64,000 nt of DNA from Clitopilus passeckerianus (taxonomy: Eukaryota; Basidiomycota; Agaricomycetes; Agaricales; Entolomataceae): positions 1,178,001 through 1,242,000 of the forward strand of contig CALYLX010000136.1 in NCBI GenBank assembly GCA_944990035.1. Reading direction: 5' to 3'. The position numbers and the translations under genes are program-made. This document shows positions 21,334-32,218 of this stretch, one piece after another. Positions within the stretch are counted from its first letter, which is position 1. Each line of letters starts with the position of its first letter. The notes beneath the pieces were generated by a model that was given only the letters and a program-made list of their open reading frames with translations, was not told where the DNA came from and made no database searches.

Positions 21334-21920
21334 TCTTTTTTTTTTGTTTGATCAAAGCCCTACACCCCCAGAGGGGGCGTCTGACAATTTATATTCCGGC
21401 GCCCAATTGCAGTCCGGTCGCAAGTACCTAAATACATGCATTGTACACTAACGTAAGTAAACCGCGTCCGTCAAGTGAACTATACTGAATACGAGGTGCA
21501 CCAAAGAGCAGGCTAGAGTGGCTGGCCCCTGAGGATAAATCTATCAACAAGTATGGTGACGTGCAGCTCCCCCAGAAGCAGCGAGAACCCTGGAGACCAG
21601 GCTCGCCACTATATGCAGAACGCAACACCAACGCCTATGCATGGAAAACCATGCTAGACGCTTCGGCTTGTTCCCTACAAACAAATTGGTGTGCACCGGG
21701 CACCCAGACAAGGTCGTCTGAGCGTGGTGGTGCAGAGGAGCCCGTTATAGGCATTTGTCAGCAGTGCCCTCCAGCCACGGGACGGGCACTGCACACATCC
21801 GTGGGGGCCTTATCAGGTGGTCCATGTCGCCGTGTCTTCCTGGCTTTAGGAAACAGCGGTAGAGGCTATCGCAATGGGAACGCAAAAGCGGCAGGGTTTT
21901 TCTCAAGGAAGAACAAGAAC
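21334..21920 (-). mobile_element. LINE family I, minus 3' fragment
   Basis: Poly(T), 3' UTR with the GC-rich hairpin, and the last part of ORF2 up to about the SSFLFFL segment; 5'-truncated. It abuts the 5' end of a plus-oriented family I copy at 21921. Confidence 0.85.
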
Positions 21921-22614
21921 ATCCTCTTTGATCTATTACCACCATCATCACAGCCACAACAGTGACGCAAATTTGCCTTCAAGCACTTGCACACCGCTCA
22001 ACCCACCAGTTTCTGCACCTGTCTGCACTATGAGTAGTGCAGGCAGCAACAAGAAGAACACCGGCCACTGGACCCGCCTCTGACGCCCTCCACGCCTCAG
22101 AGGGACCATGGCAGTAGCTATGGCACATTTGATAGCGAAAAAACCCCCCAGGGACCCTCTGGCGCTTGAAACAAGCATCCGACTCCAGCAATAGATGAGG
22201 ACAATGGTCTTGAGTATGCTGAAAGCCCTGCTCCCTCCGCCCCTTCCTCCTCTGAACATAAGTGCAGGAAGGATGCTTCTGGTGCTGCCATTATGCAGCC
22301 CAAGTCTAGAAATGCCTCTAGGGCTGGTTCACCCTCCCAAAACAGAGTTCTTTCCTCTGTTTACTGGTCATGATGAGTCAGAATTCTGCAGTTTGACACT
22401 GCAGGCCACTGAGAGCACTGCAGAGGATGATGTTGAAGCGCTCACAGACTCTCTCTCGGCTATTCAAGGGTGGATGGTGCACGTTGCATCATCCTTTGGC
22501 AATGAGCAGAATGCTTGAGACATCGCCAATGCCCTTATCAGCACTGTTGCACAAGCAGTGAGTTTGCATTTCCTTGACTACCTCTCTGTAAATGAAGGGC
22601 ATGTACACCAAGTC
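21921..22614 (+). mobile_element. LINE family I, plus 5' fragment (5' UTR and ORF1 start)
   Basis: Begins ATCCTCTTTGATCTATTACC, the family I 5' end. The ORF1 ATG is at 22030 (MSSAGSNKKN), followed by a quick loss of frame. The ORF1 sequence ends at GCATGTACACCAAGTC (22599-22614), where a family II element is inserted. The continuation of this ORF1, with the matching target duplication, appears at 56900. Confidence 0.82.
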
Positions 22615-23772
22615 TTTTTTTTTTTTTGAGATCAAATCCAACATCCCTGCAGAGGGTGTCAGAAAATTTATATTCCGGTGTGCGAAAGCAGTCCGGTGGG
22701 TGTATCTAATACAAACAGTAAAGGCATTGACAGTAAGGTCCGTACACTAAGTACGGCAGCAAATCAAGAGTGCAAATCTAAAATGAACACGTGGCTGCAA
22801 GCAGCGACTAGTGTCCAGCAGGGCCTGGTAGGGGTAAGAGAAGCATAGTGGATTGGCACTTGCATGGAGTATGGCGGCGTGTAAAAACAAGCGCTGGACA
22901 CCCAGTCGGGCGTTGGCATTGTGGCCGAGTCCAATTAGACCCGATCACAGTGGTATTGACTAAGGATCCAGTTGATATTGAAGTGATTCTTCCAGAACAC
23001 ATATTTGCGGTCATCAGAAGAGTGATGCGGAGGACCAAATTTGAGGAGCGTGCCCCCCAAATTGCCAAAACCTGCCTGGATGTTGGAATTGGCGTTTACT
23101 GCCACACAAAGAAGACCGCTAGCATCAGCCACCCAGAGAAGCCGAATAAGAGCAGCACCAATGTTGGCAGAAGCAGGGACCTCTAAAGAGAGGCCCTGCT
23201 CACAAATAGATTCAACTTGGGCAGAGACAAGTTGAATGGTTTTCTCCACATGCTTCAAGGTGTCACCCACAGAAGGGGTGGAGGGAGTGGGAGGCAATGA
23301 GACTGAAGGGCCAGGGACTGGTTTCTCAGTAGAAGAAGGGGCTTGCTGTTCAACAGAAGCCGGGGTGATAGTACCAGCCCGCTGTCTCTTTTTTAGAGAG
23401 CCAGCGCGCTCAGTGGGAGGGGAGGAGTCACTATTCTTCTTGTGCTTGGCCTTGGCTGCAGCGTGAGAAGCAACAATGGCTTCACCTTCAGCAATGCTCA
23501 AAGGCACCCTAATGCGCGGAGGAGCAGTAGTAGAACAAGTGGGGACCTGTTGCCAGGGCACTCCTTCAGAAATATTGAGTTCATTCTCCTCAGAGGACAT
23601 CTCGACCTCCCGAGTGGGATCCAATACAATCAGTCCAGATTGGGGGTTAGAGGCATAGCAGTGAGCTCCAGAGAAACTCCCAGACATAGTTTGGTGTTGA
23701 TCCGACAAGAATTGAGTGAGAGATTGAAAGAATAGTGCGAGATCACCACTTTAATGGTGGTGGTAAGAGATC
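22615..23772 (-). mobile_element. LINE family II (ORF1-only), copy 1, internally deleted
   Basis: Poly(T), a short 3' UTR with the shared tail motif, then directly the 3' end of ORF1 and the 5' UTR, with no ORF2. This is the same layout as the complete copy at 53816-55497. It is cut at the 5' end by another LINE's poly(T). Confidence 0.85.
22935..23687 (-). pseudogene. Family II ORF1 with zinc knuckles deleted
   Basis: ATG 23687 (MSGSFSGAH). It runs open through PWQQVPTCSTTAPPRIR, the Lys-rich KAKHKKNSDSSPPTERAGS, VEKTIQLVSAQVESI and GNLGGTLLKFGP. An in-frame deletion then jumps over the proline-rich stretch and the first two zinc knuckles to HHSSDDRKYVFWKNHF. Without the cysteine-rich part the protein is unlikely to bind nucleic acid normally. 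Confidence 0.82.
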
Positions 23773-24939
23773 TTTTTTTTTGATCAAAGCCCTACGCCCC
23801 CGGAGGGGGCGTCTGACCATTTATATTCTGGCGCCCGATCGCAGTCCGGTCGCAAGTAACTAAATACATGCATTGTGTACTAACGTAAGTAAAACCGTGT
23901 TCATCGAGTGAACTACACTAAATACGAGGTGCACCAAAGAGCAAGCTAGGGTGGCCCCCGAGAATAAATCTCTCAACGAGTATGGTAGCACGCAACACCC
24001 CGCAGAAGCAGCAAGAACCCTGGGGGCCAGGCTTGCCACTATGTGAAGGATGGGGCACTGACACCTATGCATGGAAAACCATGCCAGACGCTTCGGCCTG
24101 TTCTCTACGAACAAATTGGTGTGCACCCGGCACCCAGACAAGGTCGTCTGGGCGCGGAGGTGCAGTGGAGGATGTTACAGGCATTCGTTGGAAGTGGCCC
24201 CCCACAGCGGGAAGGGCATCGCAGAGGCGTGTGGGGGCCTTATCAGGTGGCCCACGTCGCTGTGTCTTCCTGGCTTTGGGAAACGGCGGTGGAGACTGTT
24301 GCGAAGGAAATGCAAAAGTGGCAGGGTTGTTCTCAAGAAAGAACAAGAAGGACGACAGCTCCCGGCGCAAGCGCTGGTTGGGCCGTCGTCGGAAGTGCGC
24401 GCACTGGTGAAGGATGTGGCCCCTCGTTTCCAGTATGCGCCAGTCGCACGCACACGTTGTCTCCCCACCCAGGTTGAAGCGTGCATGGAATTCGCCAATG
24501 GGTGCATGACCCAGAACTGCGCGTGTAAGGCGCGCAGTGTGCTCAATGGAAGAACCAACGCGACGTAGCCAAGGTCCACCTTTGATGTGAGTGGGCCTTA
24601 GGGAGGCACCTTTGTGTGTAAGGCGCAACAAGTTGTTGCCAGAGTAAGAAGGCTGCTGCAGAAGACAAGTCCACTCATGCAGCATTCTATTCACGGCGCA
24701 TTTCCGGGCATACCCAAGGGATGTCCGAGGTTGGTTGCCAGCACCCACCCGCAAGCCAGTGGCCGCCAAGTGAGCACGGTGGTGGATGTCCCAGTTGAGT
24801 TTTGAAGGGACATGGACAAAGTGGACGCGCCTGCCAGCGTCGCCCGAGAACCAAGCACGTAGCTTGGAGCAAATGGACAGCGAGTGTCCTTGCCCAGAGT
24901 GGAGAGACGGGTCCAAAGCCAAGTGTATGGCTTTAGTCG
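23773..24939 (-). mobile_element. LINE family I, minus 3' fragment
   Basis: Poly(T), 3' UTR and a single open frame (24065-24922) encoding the end of RNase H (VPSKLNWDIHHRAHLAATGLR) and the C-terminal zinc finger (CACDW..RGHILHQC). 5'-truncated inside RNase H. Eleven unassigned bases separate it from the next LINE 5' end. Confidence 0.85.
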
Positions 24940-25481
24940 GCGAAAGGTGTCATCCCTTTTGATCTGTTACCACCAACATCACAGCCACAACAGTGACGCA
25001 AATTCGCCCTTCAGCAGCTTGCACACTGCTTTATTCTCCAGTATATCCGCCTGTCTGCGCTATGAGTAGTGCAGGAGGCAGCAAGAAGACTCCCTGGCCG
25101 CCGCATCCAACTCCAACACCATCCACACCTCAGAAGGGCCATGGTCGTGACTATGGCGCATTTGATGGTGAAGAAACACCCCAGGGCCCCTCTGGCGCTC
25201 GGAACAAGCGTCCCACTCCAGCAATGGAGGAGGACGATGATTTCGATGCAGATGAGGGGCCTGCTCCTTCAGCCCCTTCCTCCCCAGAGCACAAGCGCAG
25301 GAAGAATGCCTCTGGTGCTGCTGTAGCACAGCCCAAGTCTAGAACTGCCTCCAGGGCAGGCTCTCCCACTCAAACAGAGTTCAAAGCTCTGTTTCCAGGA
25401 CACGAAGAGAAGGACTCTTATACCCTGTCTTTGCAGGCTACAGAGGCGGCTGTCAGGGATGATGTAGAGGCCCTTACCGAT

Positions 25482-25966
25482 TGTTAAGGCAGAGCCTAAC
25501 AACTTAGGTAATACTGTTTACGCTCGATGTCTTTGATAAACAAAGACAGAGATTTGTCAGCAGCTGCGGCTGTACTGACAACCTGGTGAGATTGACGAAG
25601 CAAGGGACTTAAAGGCGAAGTAGAGAACTAAGCAGTTAGGTAGATTGCCTAGGTCAAGCTGAGGAGCCTTGACCAAATGGTACAGGTTTATATACCTATC
25701 TAGTAGTTCTAAATATAGCACATGCGCAGCATGCTGAGCAAGTAATGAGTCATGCGCAGCATGATGAGTAAGTACATGAGTCAGTATGACTCAATGCGAG
25801 TCGAAAGAGTCGAGATAAGGTATAAGTCTCTCACGATCGTGAGAGATGCGGAGTAAGCATGGAAAAAGATGAAAAATGCGCAGTGATGCGCAGCATATGT
25901 GAGTAATCGTGCATAGGTAAGCGGGCCGGGGTATGTAAGGAGAAACATGTAAGCAAAATCATAACA
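25482..25966 (-). repeat. 3' LTR of the chromovirus
   Basis: 485 bp, downstream LTR in element orientation. A purine-rich AGCGAGGGTAA on the minus strand (25967-25977) adjoins it and may be the polypurine tract. Confidence 0.95.
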
Positions 25967-26028
25967 TTACCCTCGCTATCGTTGAAGTCTCCGACTTCAA
26001 TTCCTTCCTTTACCCCAGAAGTGACGGT

Positions 26029-26307
26029 CTATGCCCTTGTGGTAGCGTTGTGGGCAGCTAACCGGGTAATGGCCTGGGCCACGACGATGGCACAGACGAC
26101 ACACAAAACGAAAGCAATGACACTGTCGGTGTCTGCCTCCACAAATGTAGCATCTGAACCATCTGGGTGGTGGTGGTCTGTTGGCAAGGTATCAGTGCGC
26201 GGCGCCTTCTGGGACGATATTGTCGGGGGAAGGTTCACCAGCGTTGGTGAGTCGGACTCTGGTGGGCTTTCGAATGCGGAGAGGTATGGCGTTGGAGGGT
26301 TTGCCAT
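26029..26307 (-). CDS. Extra reading frame 4: small protein with a C-terminal membrane helix
   Basis: 92 codons from ATG 26307 to the stop at 26029, between frame 3 and the 3' LTR. Residues 1-60 are Pro/Ser/Thr/Asp-rich (MANPPTPYL, ESPPESDSPT, TDHHHPDGSD). Residues about 63-80 (VIAFVLCVVCAIVVAQAI) are a convincing single membrane-spanning helix, and a 12-residue tail follows. The layout is that of a tail-anchored protein. No known family recognised. It may be an independent frame or the membrane part of a spliced product with frame 3. Confidence 0.5.
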   Translation of the reverse strand: MANPPTPYLSAFESPPESDSPTLVNLPPTISSQKAPRTDTLPTDHHHPDGSDATFVEADTDSVIAFVLCVVCAIVVAQAITRLAAHNATTRA

Positions 26308-26356
26308 TGGGGTTGATGTTTTCCTTGTTGTCGTTCTGTTCTTCTTTGTGAAGGGG

Positions 26357-26858
26357 TTATGTTTTATTTTGCGGTGGTGTGTAAATTGGTGACGGGAGGA
26401 AATGCTCGTAGGGTTCCGCAAACTTGACGTGCAGTGAGGATCGTGACTTCCTCTTCTTGACTTTCCTCAGGCCCCAGGGATTGGAGGCAAGGGTTTCGAA
26501 GTCTGTCTCCTCTGGGTTGTTGAACCAGTTTTGTCGTTCGGGAAGAATTCGTCGAGGAAAGCTGTTCCTCCAATAGCAAAGAAGAGGTCTGTGAGGGTCT
26601 CCTCCGTTTCTCGATCAACTTTGTCCAAAAGTTGATCAAGATCGTCAGTGGTTTTCGCAAATTGGTGGCGCAGGCAGGCACTTCGTTGCGAGTTTCGGTT
26701 CGTCGGTTTTGGTAAAGGGTTCCTTGTTCTCCCACAGCGGTGAGAGGGTTGTCGTCGCTGCTCCAGGCAGTATGCGTACGGAGCGCCGTAATAGCGGTAT
26801 CGGATTTGAAGGTGTTGCGGATGATGGTGCGGTCGTAGGAAGAGGCATTTTGAGACAT
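26357..26858 (-). pseudogene. Extra reading frame 3 downstream of pol, unknown function
   Basis: ATG 26858 lies 38 bp after the pol stop. The frame starts MSQNASSYDRTIIRNTF and shifts twice. The three segments fit together if one C is missing from CCC near 26670 and one T from TTT near 26522, after which the gene would have 168 codons including the stop at 26357. It would be charged and mostly helical, with DDLDQLLDKVDRETEE in the middle, a basic LRKVKKRKSRSS block and a Pro-rich end. I do not recognise the family. Its position matches that of env or accessory genes in other LTR elements; that is position only. Confidence 0.6.
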
Positions 26859-26896
26859 TGTTATATAGTGGATGTGAGTGGGTTTGCTATGTGGTG

Positions 26897-28579
26897 TCAG
26901 GTGAGTTTCTTCCTCTTTTTATACTCGGTGAGTATTTCCTGGCGTTCCGCAGTTCCGACTCGGGCATCCATTCGTTGTCCGCTGATGGCCATCCCTTCCA
27001 TTTTACGAGGTATCGTGTCGCCCTTTGCCTTGTTTCTGATGGGCCACAATTGCTTCTATTTCGTATTCTTCTATTCCGTCGATTTCGTCAGGTGGCGGTT
27101 TAGAGAAGCTGGGTCCATGCGCTTTGGTGGAGATGTAACGGGTGAGAAGTGATGCGTGAATCACCGGGTGGATCTTCCATCGTCTTGGCAGGTCGAGTTT
27201 ATAGGTCGGGTGTCCTTTTACCTCGAGTATCTTGAAGGGTCCTTCTCGTTTGGGTGCTAGTTTCTTGGAGATGTTTCCTTGATTGAGATTTGTGGCTTCT
27301 AACCACACCTTTTCTCCGACTTTGAATGGGGTGAACTGTCGTGTGATCTTCTGCCATGCGTTGCGCAGCAAGTGCATGTGCAGCATTTGCTTCATCGCGT
27401 GCTAGCAGAAGTTCCGATCCGTTTGTCAACTGCGGGAATTTTGCTAGTGGGAGCAATTGATGGGAGTGCAGGTGGTTCGTATCCCATCATTAGGTAGAAT
27501 GGGGTTCGTTTGGTGACAGAGTGTGTTCGGCTGTTGTAGGAGAATTCTAGAGTGGTAATCCATTTGGACCAGGATTCGGGGTTCTGTGCACAGAAGATGC
27601 GGAGATAGGCATCAATCTCCTGATTGATCCTTTCTGTCGCACCATCGGTTTGTGGGTGGTAGGCGGTGCTCATGTTGAGCTTGATTCCAAGAAGTCGTCC
27701 CATTTCTTGGAAAACTTTAGAGCGAATGAGGTCCTCTGTCAGAAATTCCTTTGTCGGGAGTCCAAAGCGACGGTAAACGTTGTCAATGTAGGCGTTTGCA
27801 GTTCCTGTGGCGTCGATTTTCTTTGTGCAAGGGATGAAAATTGCCCCCTTCGTAGCTCCATGGTCGACCACGGCCATAATGCTATCGAAACCATCACTCT
27901 CTGGGAGATCCGTGTGAAAATCGTACGTCACTAGCGAAAATGGCCTAGTGGTTTCGGATTTGATGGTCATTAATGGTGGAGCGGTGGGGTGGCGATTGAT
28001 TTTCATTTGCTGGCACATTGCACAGCCCTGCACAAAGTTCTTGATGAACACTGACATCCCTGGCCACCAGTAGTCCTTCCGGACTTTCTCCAGTGTCCCA
28101 AATTGTCCAGGGTGTCCTGCGCTGGGTAGATCGTGATAACGTTGGACTATCTTCCTTTGGAGGTCTTCGTCATCTGGTACCACGCACTTGTCCTTGTAGT
28201 ACAAGATGCCATCGTCAAATTTCCAGTCTTCCAGGTTTGATCGGATTGGTGGGGGTCCGTCTTCTTTGGCGGTGCGAATGGCGTCAACAATCAGTTTGTC
28301 ATTGACCATCTTGTGTACAATTTCGTCCTTTAGTTCAATGTCGATTGAGCGAAGGAAGAGCTTGTCGGGGAGGAGAATGATGTCTTCGTTGTCGGTGTCT
28401 TCACCTGGGATGTGGTCTGGTCGTCGAGATAGTGCGTCAGATTGTATCATCTTTGCACCAGGGGTGTGTACAAGTTTGATGTTAAACTGGGATAGCATCA
28501 AATTCCATCTTGCTTGTCGTCGGTTCAACTTCCGGGCTTCTCGGAAGTATGTGAGGTTTTTGTGATCGGATAGAATCAC
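26897..28579 (-). pseudogene. Chromovirus RNase H end, integrase and chromodomain
   Basis: The frame from 28579 to 27392 encodes VILSDHKNLTYF of RNase H, the HHCC zinc finger (HDLPSAGHPGQF ... CAMCQQMK) and the integrase core, with D in TYDFHTDL and E in STAYHPQTDGATERINQ. Near 27735 the expected SDRGPH motif is found only in a shifted frame, because small T-run losses on both sides replace it with TEDLIR. The C-terminal part (27395-27003) has VWLEATNL, REGPFKILE and IHPVIHASLL. A chromodomain core (YLVKWKGW, ADNEWMPESELRN) follows in a second frame and EYKKRKKLT-stop at 26897 in a third. Chromodomains guide such elements to modified chromatin. Confidence 0.85.
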
Positions 28580-29683
28580 AACTGAATGTTGGGATCCATG
28601 GAAGTAGTGTCGCCAGGTTTCTAATGCGCGGATAATGCCTAGAAGTTCTCGGTCGTAGATTTCATAGTTCCGTTCTGTTTCCGAGAACGATTTAGATATG
28701 AAACCACATGGGTGCCATGATCCGTTGGCGTCACGTTGTTGTAGGACTGCTCCTGTTGCATGTTTTGAGCGTCGCTTTCCACCACAAATGGCTTCGTGGG
28801 GTCAGGCATCAGCAACACAGGCGCTTCCAGGAATTTGTCTTTCAGGGTGGTGAAAGCTTTGTGACATTCATTGGTCCATTCCCACTTCTTGTCTTTCTTG
28901 GTGAGTTCGTTCAGCGGTTTGGCAATTTCCGCATATTTTCCGATGAACCTGCGGTAAAAGTTTCCGAATCCTAGGAATGATCGGACTTCCTTTACTGTAG
29001 TTGGCGTAGGCCAGTCGCGCATCCCTGCAAGTTTGACAGGGTCCATGGAGATCTTGTTTGGTTCAATGATGAACCCAAGGTATTCCACTCTTGTGGTGTC
29101 AAATTGGCATTTCTCTGCTTTGAGGTAGAGATCGTTGTCTTGTAGTCTTTGTAAGACTCTGCGTGTGCGTTCTCGGTGTTTTTCTGGATCGTTGGAGAAG
29201 ATGAGGATGTCGTCCATGTAGATGATGACCCATCCTTCGTCTATCATGTCTCGGAAAAGGTGGTTCATCATTGCTTGGAAGGTACCGGGTGAGTTCATTA
29301 GTCCAAAGAACATCACCATTGGTTCAAATAACCTCGGTTGGTCTTGAACGCTGCTTTCCATTGGTCACCATCTTTGATGCGGATGTTGTGATATCCCCAT
29401 CGAATGTCGAGTTTGGTGAAGACAGTTGCTCCTTTGAGTTTATCGATGAGTTCGCTAGCCAGCGGTAAGGGTAAGCGTTAGGTATTGTTCCTTCGTTGAG
29501 TCGTCGGTAATCCTGACATGGTCTCAGGGCTTCCGAGTCTTTCTTTGCAACAAAGAAGAACGGAGATGCTTGTGGGGAGTTGGATTCTCGGATGTATCCT
29601 TTGGCTAGATTTTCCTTGAGAAACTCGTCGAGTTTTTCTTGCTCTAAGGGGCTGAGCGGATAGACCTTGCAGTCTTTTGGCAC
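28580..29683 (-). pseudogene. Chromovirus reverse transcriptase and RNase H
   Basis: The RT start reads [20 protein letters not shown] and [21 protein letters not shown]. The catalytic YMDDILIF is near 29220, followed by YLGFIIEPN, the SFLGFGNFYRRFI thumb and the RNase H start KPFVVESDA. Three single-base losses break the frame: near 29470 and near 29330 within T runs, and near 28785 at the start of RNase H. The other frames carry the expected continuations, so all domain sequence is present. Confidence 0.85.
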
Positions 29684-30169
29684 GAAATCTGTCTTCAGAT
29701 CTATGGCGTGATCCCAGGGTCGGCTTGGTGGGAATCGTTCAGATGCTGCTTTCTCAAAGACTTTTCTGTAGTCTTGAAGATAGTCGGGGATGATTTCGTC
29801 AAGGATTTCTTTGGTTCCTTATCTTCTCGTTTATGTTCCAGAGCTTGCGAAATTGATGTTTTCGCACGTATCCACACCTGCTGTGTGTGGTGTCTGGTTG
29901 CTGGATGGTGTGTTACCACCGTCTGTCGTATTGTGGTAGTTGGCCTGATTGGCCCGTACACAAAATAATCCTTTGTGTGTTCCTGCGTAAGTGGGGTTCC
30001 TCCTTGGTGAATATTCCGACTGCCGGTTCGTTCTGGCAGTATGCGATGAGAAAATCTTCATTGATCTCTTCTCCGTCTTCGACTATTCGGAAATAGTCGC
30101 TAAGTCCTTCTGATTTTCCGGGATTCTCTTCGGAACAATCAGGTGCTGGGTAGGTGGCGTGTTTTCCTC

Positions 30170-30610
30170 TAGTAGTTGTTCTCGGATGGCTCTCATCCGC
30201 TTGATGTCTACTGCTCGCATCAATGTTTGCGACAGTCGTTGGGTAATGCGTGATTCGTCGATTTCGAGTGTGCCGTCGCTCCACGATATGATTGGATCTA
30301 CCCGTTTTAGCCAGGGTAATCCAAAAATCAGGTGGTCTTTCCCGAGTCCAGTGACAAAACATCTTTCCTTGATGATGGCTGTCCCTATCTTGGCAATAAC
30401 CCAGGTAAAGTGGGTAATAGTTCCTTGTTTGTTCAGGGTGCCATCAACGTTTCGTGCTGTAATCGGTTGTCGGAGTGGGAGTAGCGGGAGGTGATGTGTC
30501 TTGGCAAAGACGGAGTCGATAAATGACCCTTGCGCTCCAGAGTCAATGAGAGCTTTTGTGCCGGCGATTGTTGTATTTCCATCTAGGGGTCTTGTAGAGA
30601 GATTGGGATA
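30170..30610 (-). pseudogene. Chromovirus aspartic protease region of pol
   Basis: The minus frame reads TKALIDSGAQGSFID around 30540. DSG is the active-site triad of retroviral-type aspartic proteases, followed by the hydrophobic HLIFGLPWL block typical of Ty3/gypsy. The frame is open here without an ATG, as expected inside a polyprotein, and shifts relative to Gag near 30600. The stretch to RT (29684-30169) needs several shifts. Confidence 0.75.
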
Positions 30611-30658
30611 CGCATAGATTCAGCATAAAAATCAGTAGCTACAAGTACACTGGAAATA

Positions 30659-31629
30659 TCAATCGGGCGAGGAAGTACTGACGTCGGCTTTGCAGTCTTC
30701 CTCTTTAAAACCCTCAGCCTCTGCTTCGGTGTAGAATTCAGCGGCTTCTTCTTGGGGCATGTCAGCTAGGACTGTTCTGACATATTTGATCAACTCGGCT
30801 CCCTTCTCAGGTTTCTTGTGGAAACGGCTGTCGTTGTTGCTGGGGTAGGTTCTTCCAAAATTCTTCCTTTGAAGACATTGTTGGATCGTGTGACCTTTCT
30901 TGGAGCAATAGTAGCACAAGTTGTTCTTCTTGTGATGTTCTCTTCCTCCTGGGTGAGGCGGCGTTTGGGTGGATCAGTGGTGAAACGATCAACATCCATA
31001 GCCATTGGGTCTCGGGCTCCAGTAGGTGTTTTGTAAGCACCTTTGACCATATCAGATGTCTTGATGATACGGGTATGTCCCATGATTGTCTTGGCACGTC
31101 GCCAGTTGTTGTCAAACTGGACGGCTTTCTTGACCCAATCGTCGAATGTGGTAGGAGGAATCGGAAAAGAGAATTTTCTCTCGGAGTTTGGGGTAAGTCC
31201 TTCCATGAAGATCTCGATCTTTGCAGTGTCACCGCTGAGATCAGTTCGTGCAAGAATATTCTTGAAGACGGTGACAAATTCGTCAGCTGTCCCATCCTGT
31301 CGTAAGGCTTTGAGTTGGAGAAGTGCGGCAGCTTTGTCGTCGGTAGGGGAAAAGGCTTCTTTGAATTGGCTGATAAATTCAGCGTAGGTGGCTTTCCTTT
31401 CAGCTGCTGAATATTTATCGTGAAATTCTAATCCCCATGCTGCTGCAGTTCCTTCTTTGAGGAAGGATAGGGCGATGCGAATCTTCTTGTCATCTTCGAG
31501 TTGGTTGAGGTTGTTTAGGATGAGGTAGTCTTCAAGTTCCTGAATGAACTTTCTGGTCTTGGATCGGTCTCCGGAGAACGTTTGGGGTTTGGCTCCAATG
31601 TCCTTCTTGTTGTTGTTGTCTTGTGACAT
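30659..31629 (-). pseudogene. Chromovirus gag: capsid and zinc knuckle
   Basis: First in-frame ATG at 31629 (MSQDNNNKK). The same frame stays open upstream to about 31950 without an ATG, and another frame continues it after one missing C, so the true start is unresolved. The capsid-like retrotransposon Gag segment (FSGDRSKTRKFIQELEDYL, LQLKALRQDGTADEFVTVFK) is followed by a frameshift near 30917 (one A missing from AAA). The CX2CX4HX4C knuckle CYYCSKKGHTIQQC and the stop at 30659 are in the new frame. It would form the particle shell and bind RNA. Confidence 0.85.
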
Positions 31630-32204
31630 TTCGTAGTCGAAATCGAAGTCGGTCTCTGGTTCAATTGTTTCTGCACTGGGGCGCTCCTCTGGCTCGGCTG
31701 TGGGGCTCTCCTCTAGCTGTTGTTGTACTTGGTGTTCTTCTTCTTCCTCGGGCAAGACAGAAGCGCTGGTAGACGGGACTAGTGATGGGTTCCTAGATAT
31801 TGCTGTGGGTAATGGTGCGAAGCGTCGCTGTTCCTCCTCTACTTCAATGTCGTGTTCTCGTTGAGCTCGGACAATAGCAGGGGTCTTATGAGGTCGTTCG
31901 GGGTAGGGAAGTCTAGAGCGTGGAAGTGTCTGTTTTCAACGGCAACGGTGGTGAATGTGAATTTGCCAAGGGAGAGAGGCGTAGCACCAGCGGTTATTGT
32001 TGTGATTAAAACCGCAGTAGCTTCCGTTGGTGAACTTGTAGACGTTGTTGGTTCCTTCTACTAGAGTGGTATTTCGTGGCGGGTGGTCTGCCCTGTGTAC
32101 GACCGTGGTGACTGAGTGGTAGCCGCAACGGCAATCGGCCTGTTGCGTGCTTCTGCTGTGTTGTCGTGGGGTGGGCCTGCGCTAACAATGAGCGGGCCTT
32201 CTGA

Positions 32205-32216
32205 TCAGCTTGACCT
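32205..32216 (-). promoter_or_regulatory. Primer-binding site complementary to the element's own 5' RNA
   Basis: The minus-strand AGGTCAAGCTGA lies two bases from the LTR and is perfectly complementary (12 nt) to TCAGCTTGACCT. That sequence begins at 32399, about 32 nt after the TATA box, where the transcript should start. This is the arrangement known from Tf1-type self-priming elements. No usual TGG of a tRNA-primed site is present. Confidence 0.7.
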
Positions 32217-32218
32217 TT

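Noticed and set aside
30917..31629. Programmed frameshift inside gag
   Set aside because: It lies before the zinc knuckle, not at a gag/pol border, and is explained by one A missing from an AAA run like the other breaks.
32205..32216. tRNA-primed primer-binding site
   Set aside because: The usual TGG after the LTR is absent, while the self-complementarity to the predicted RNA start is perfect over 12 nt.
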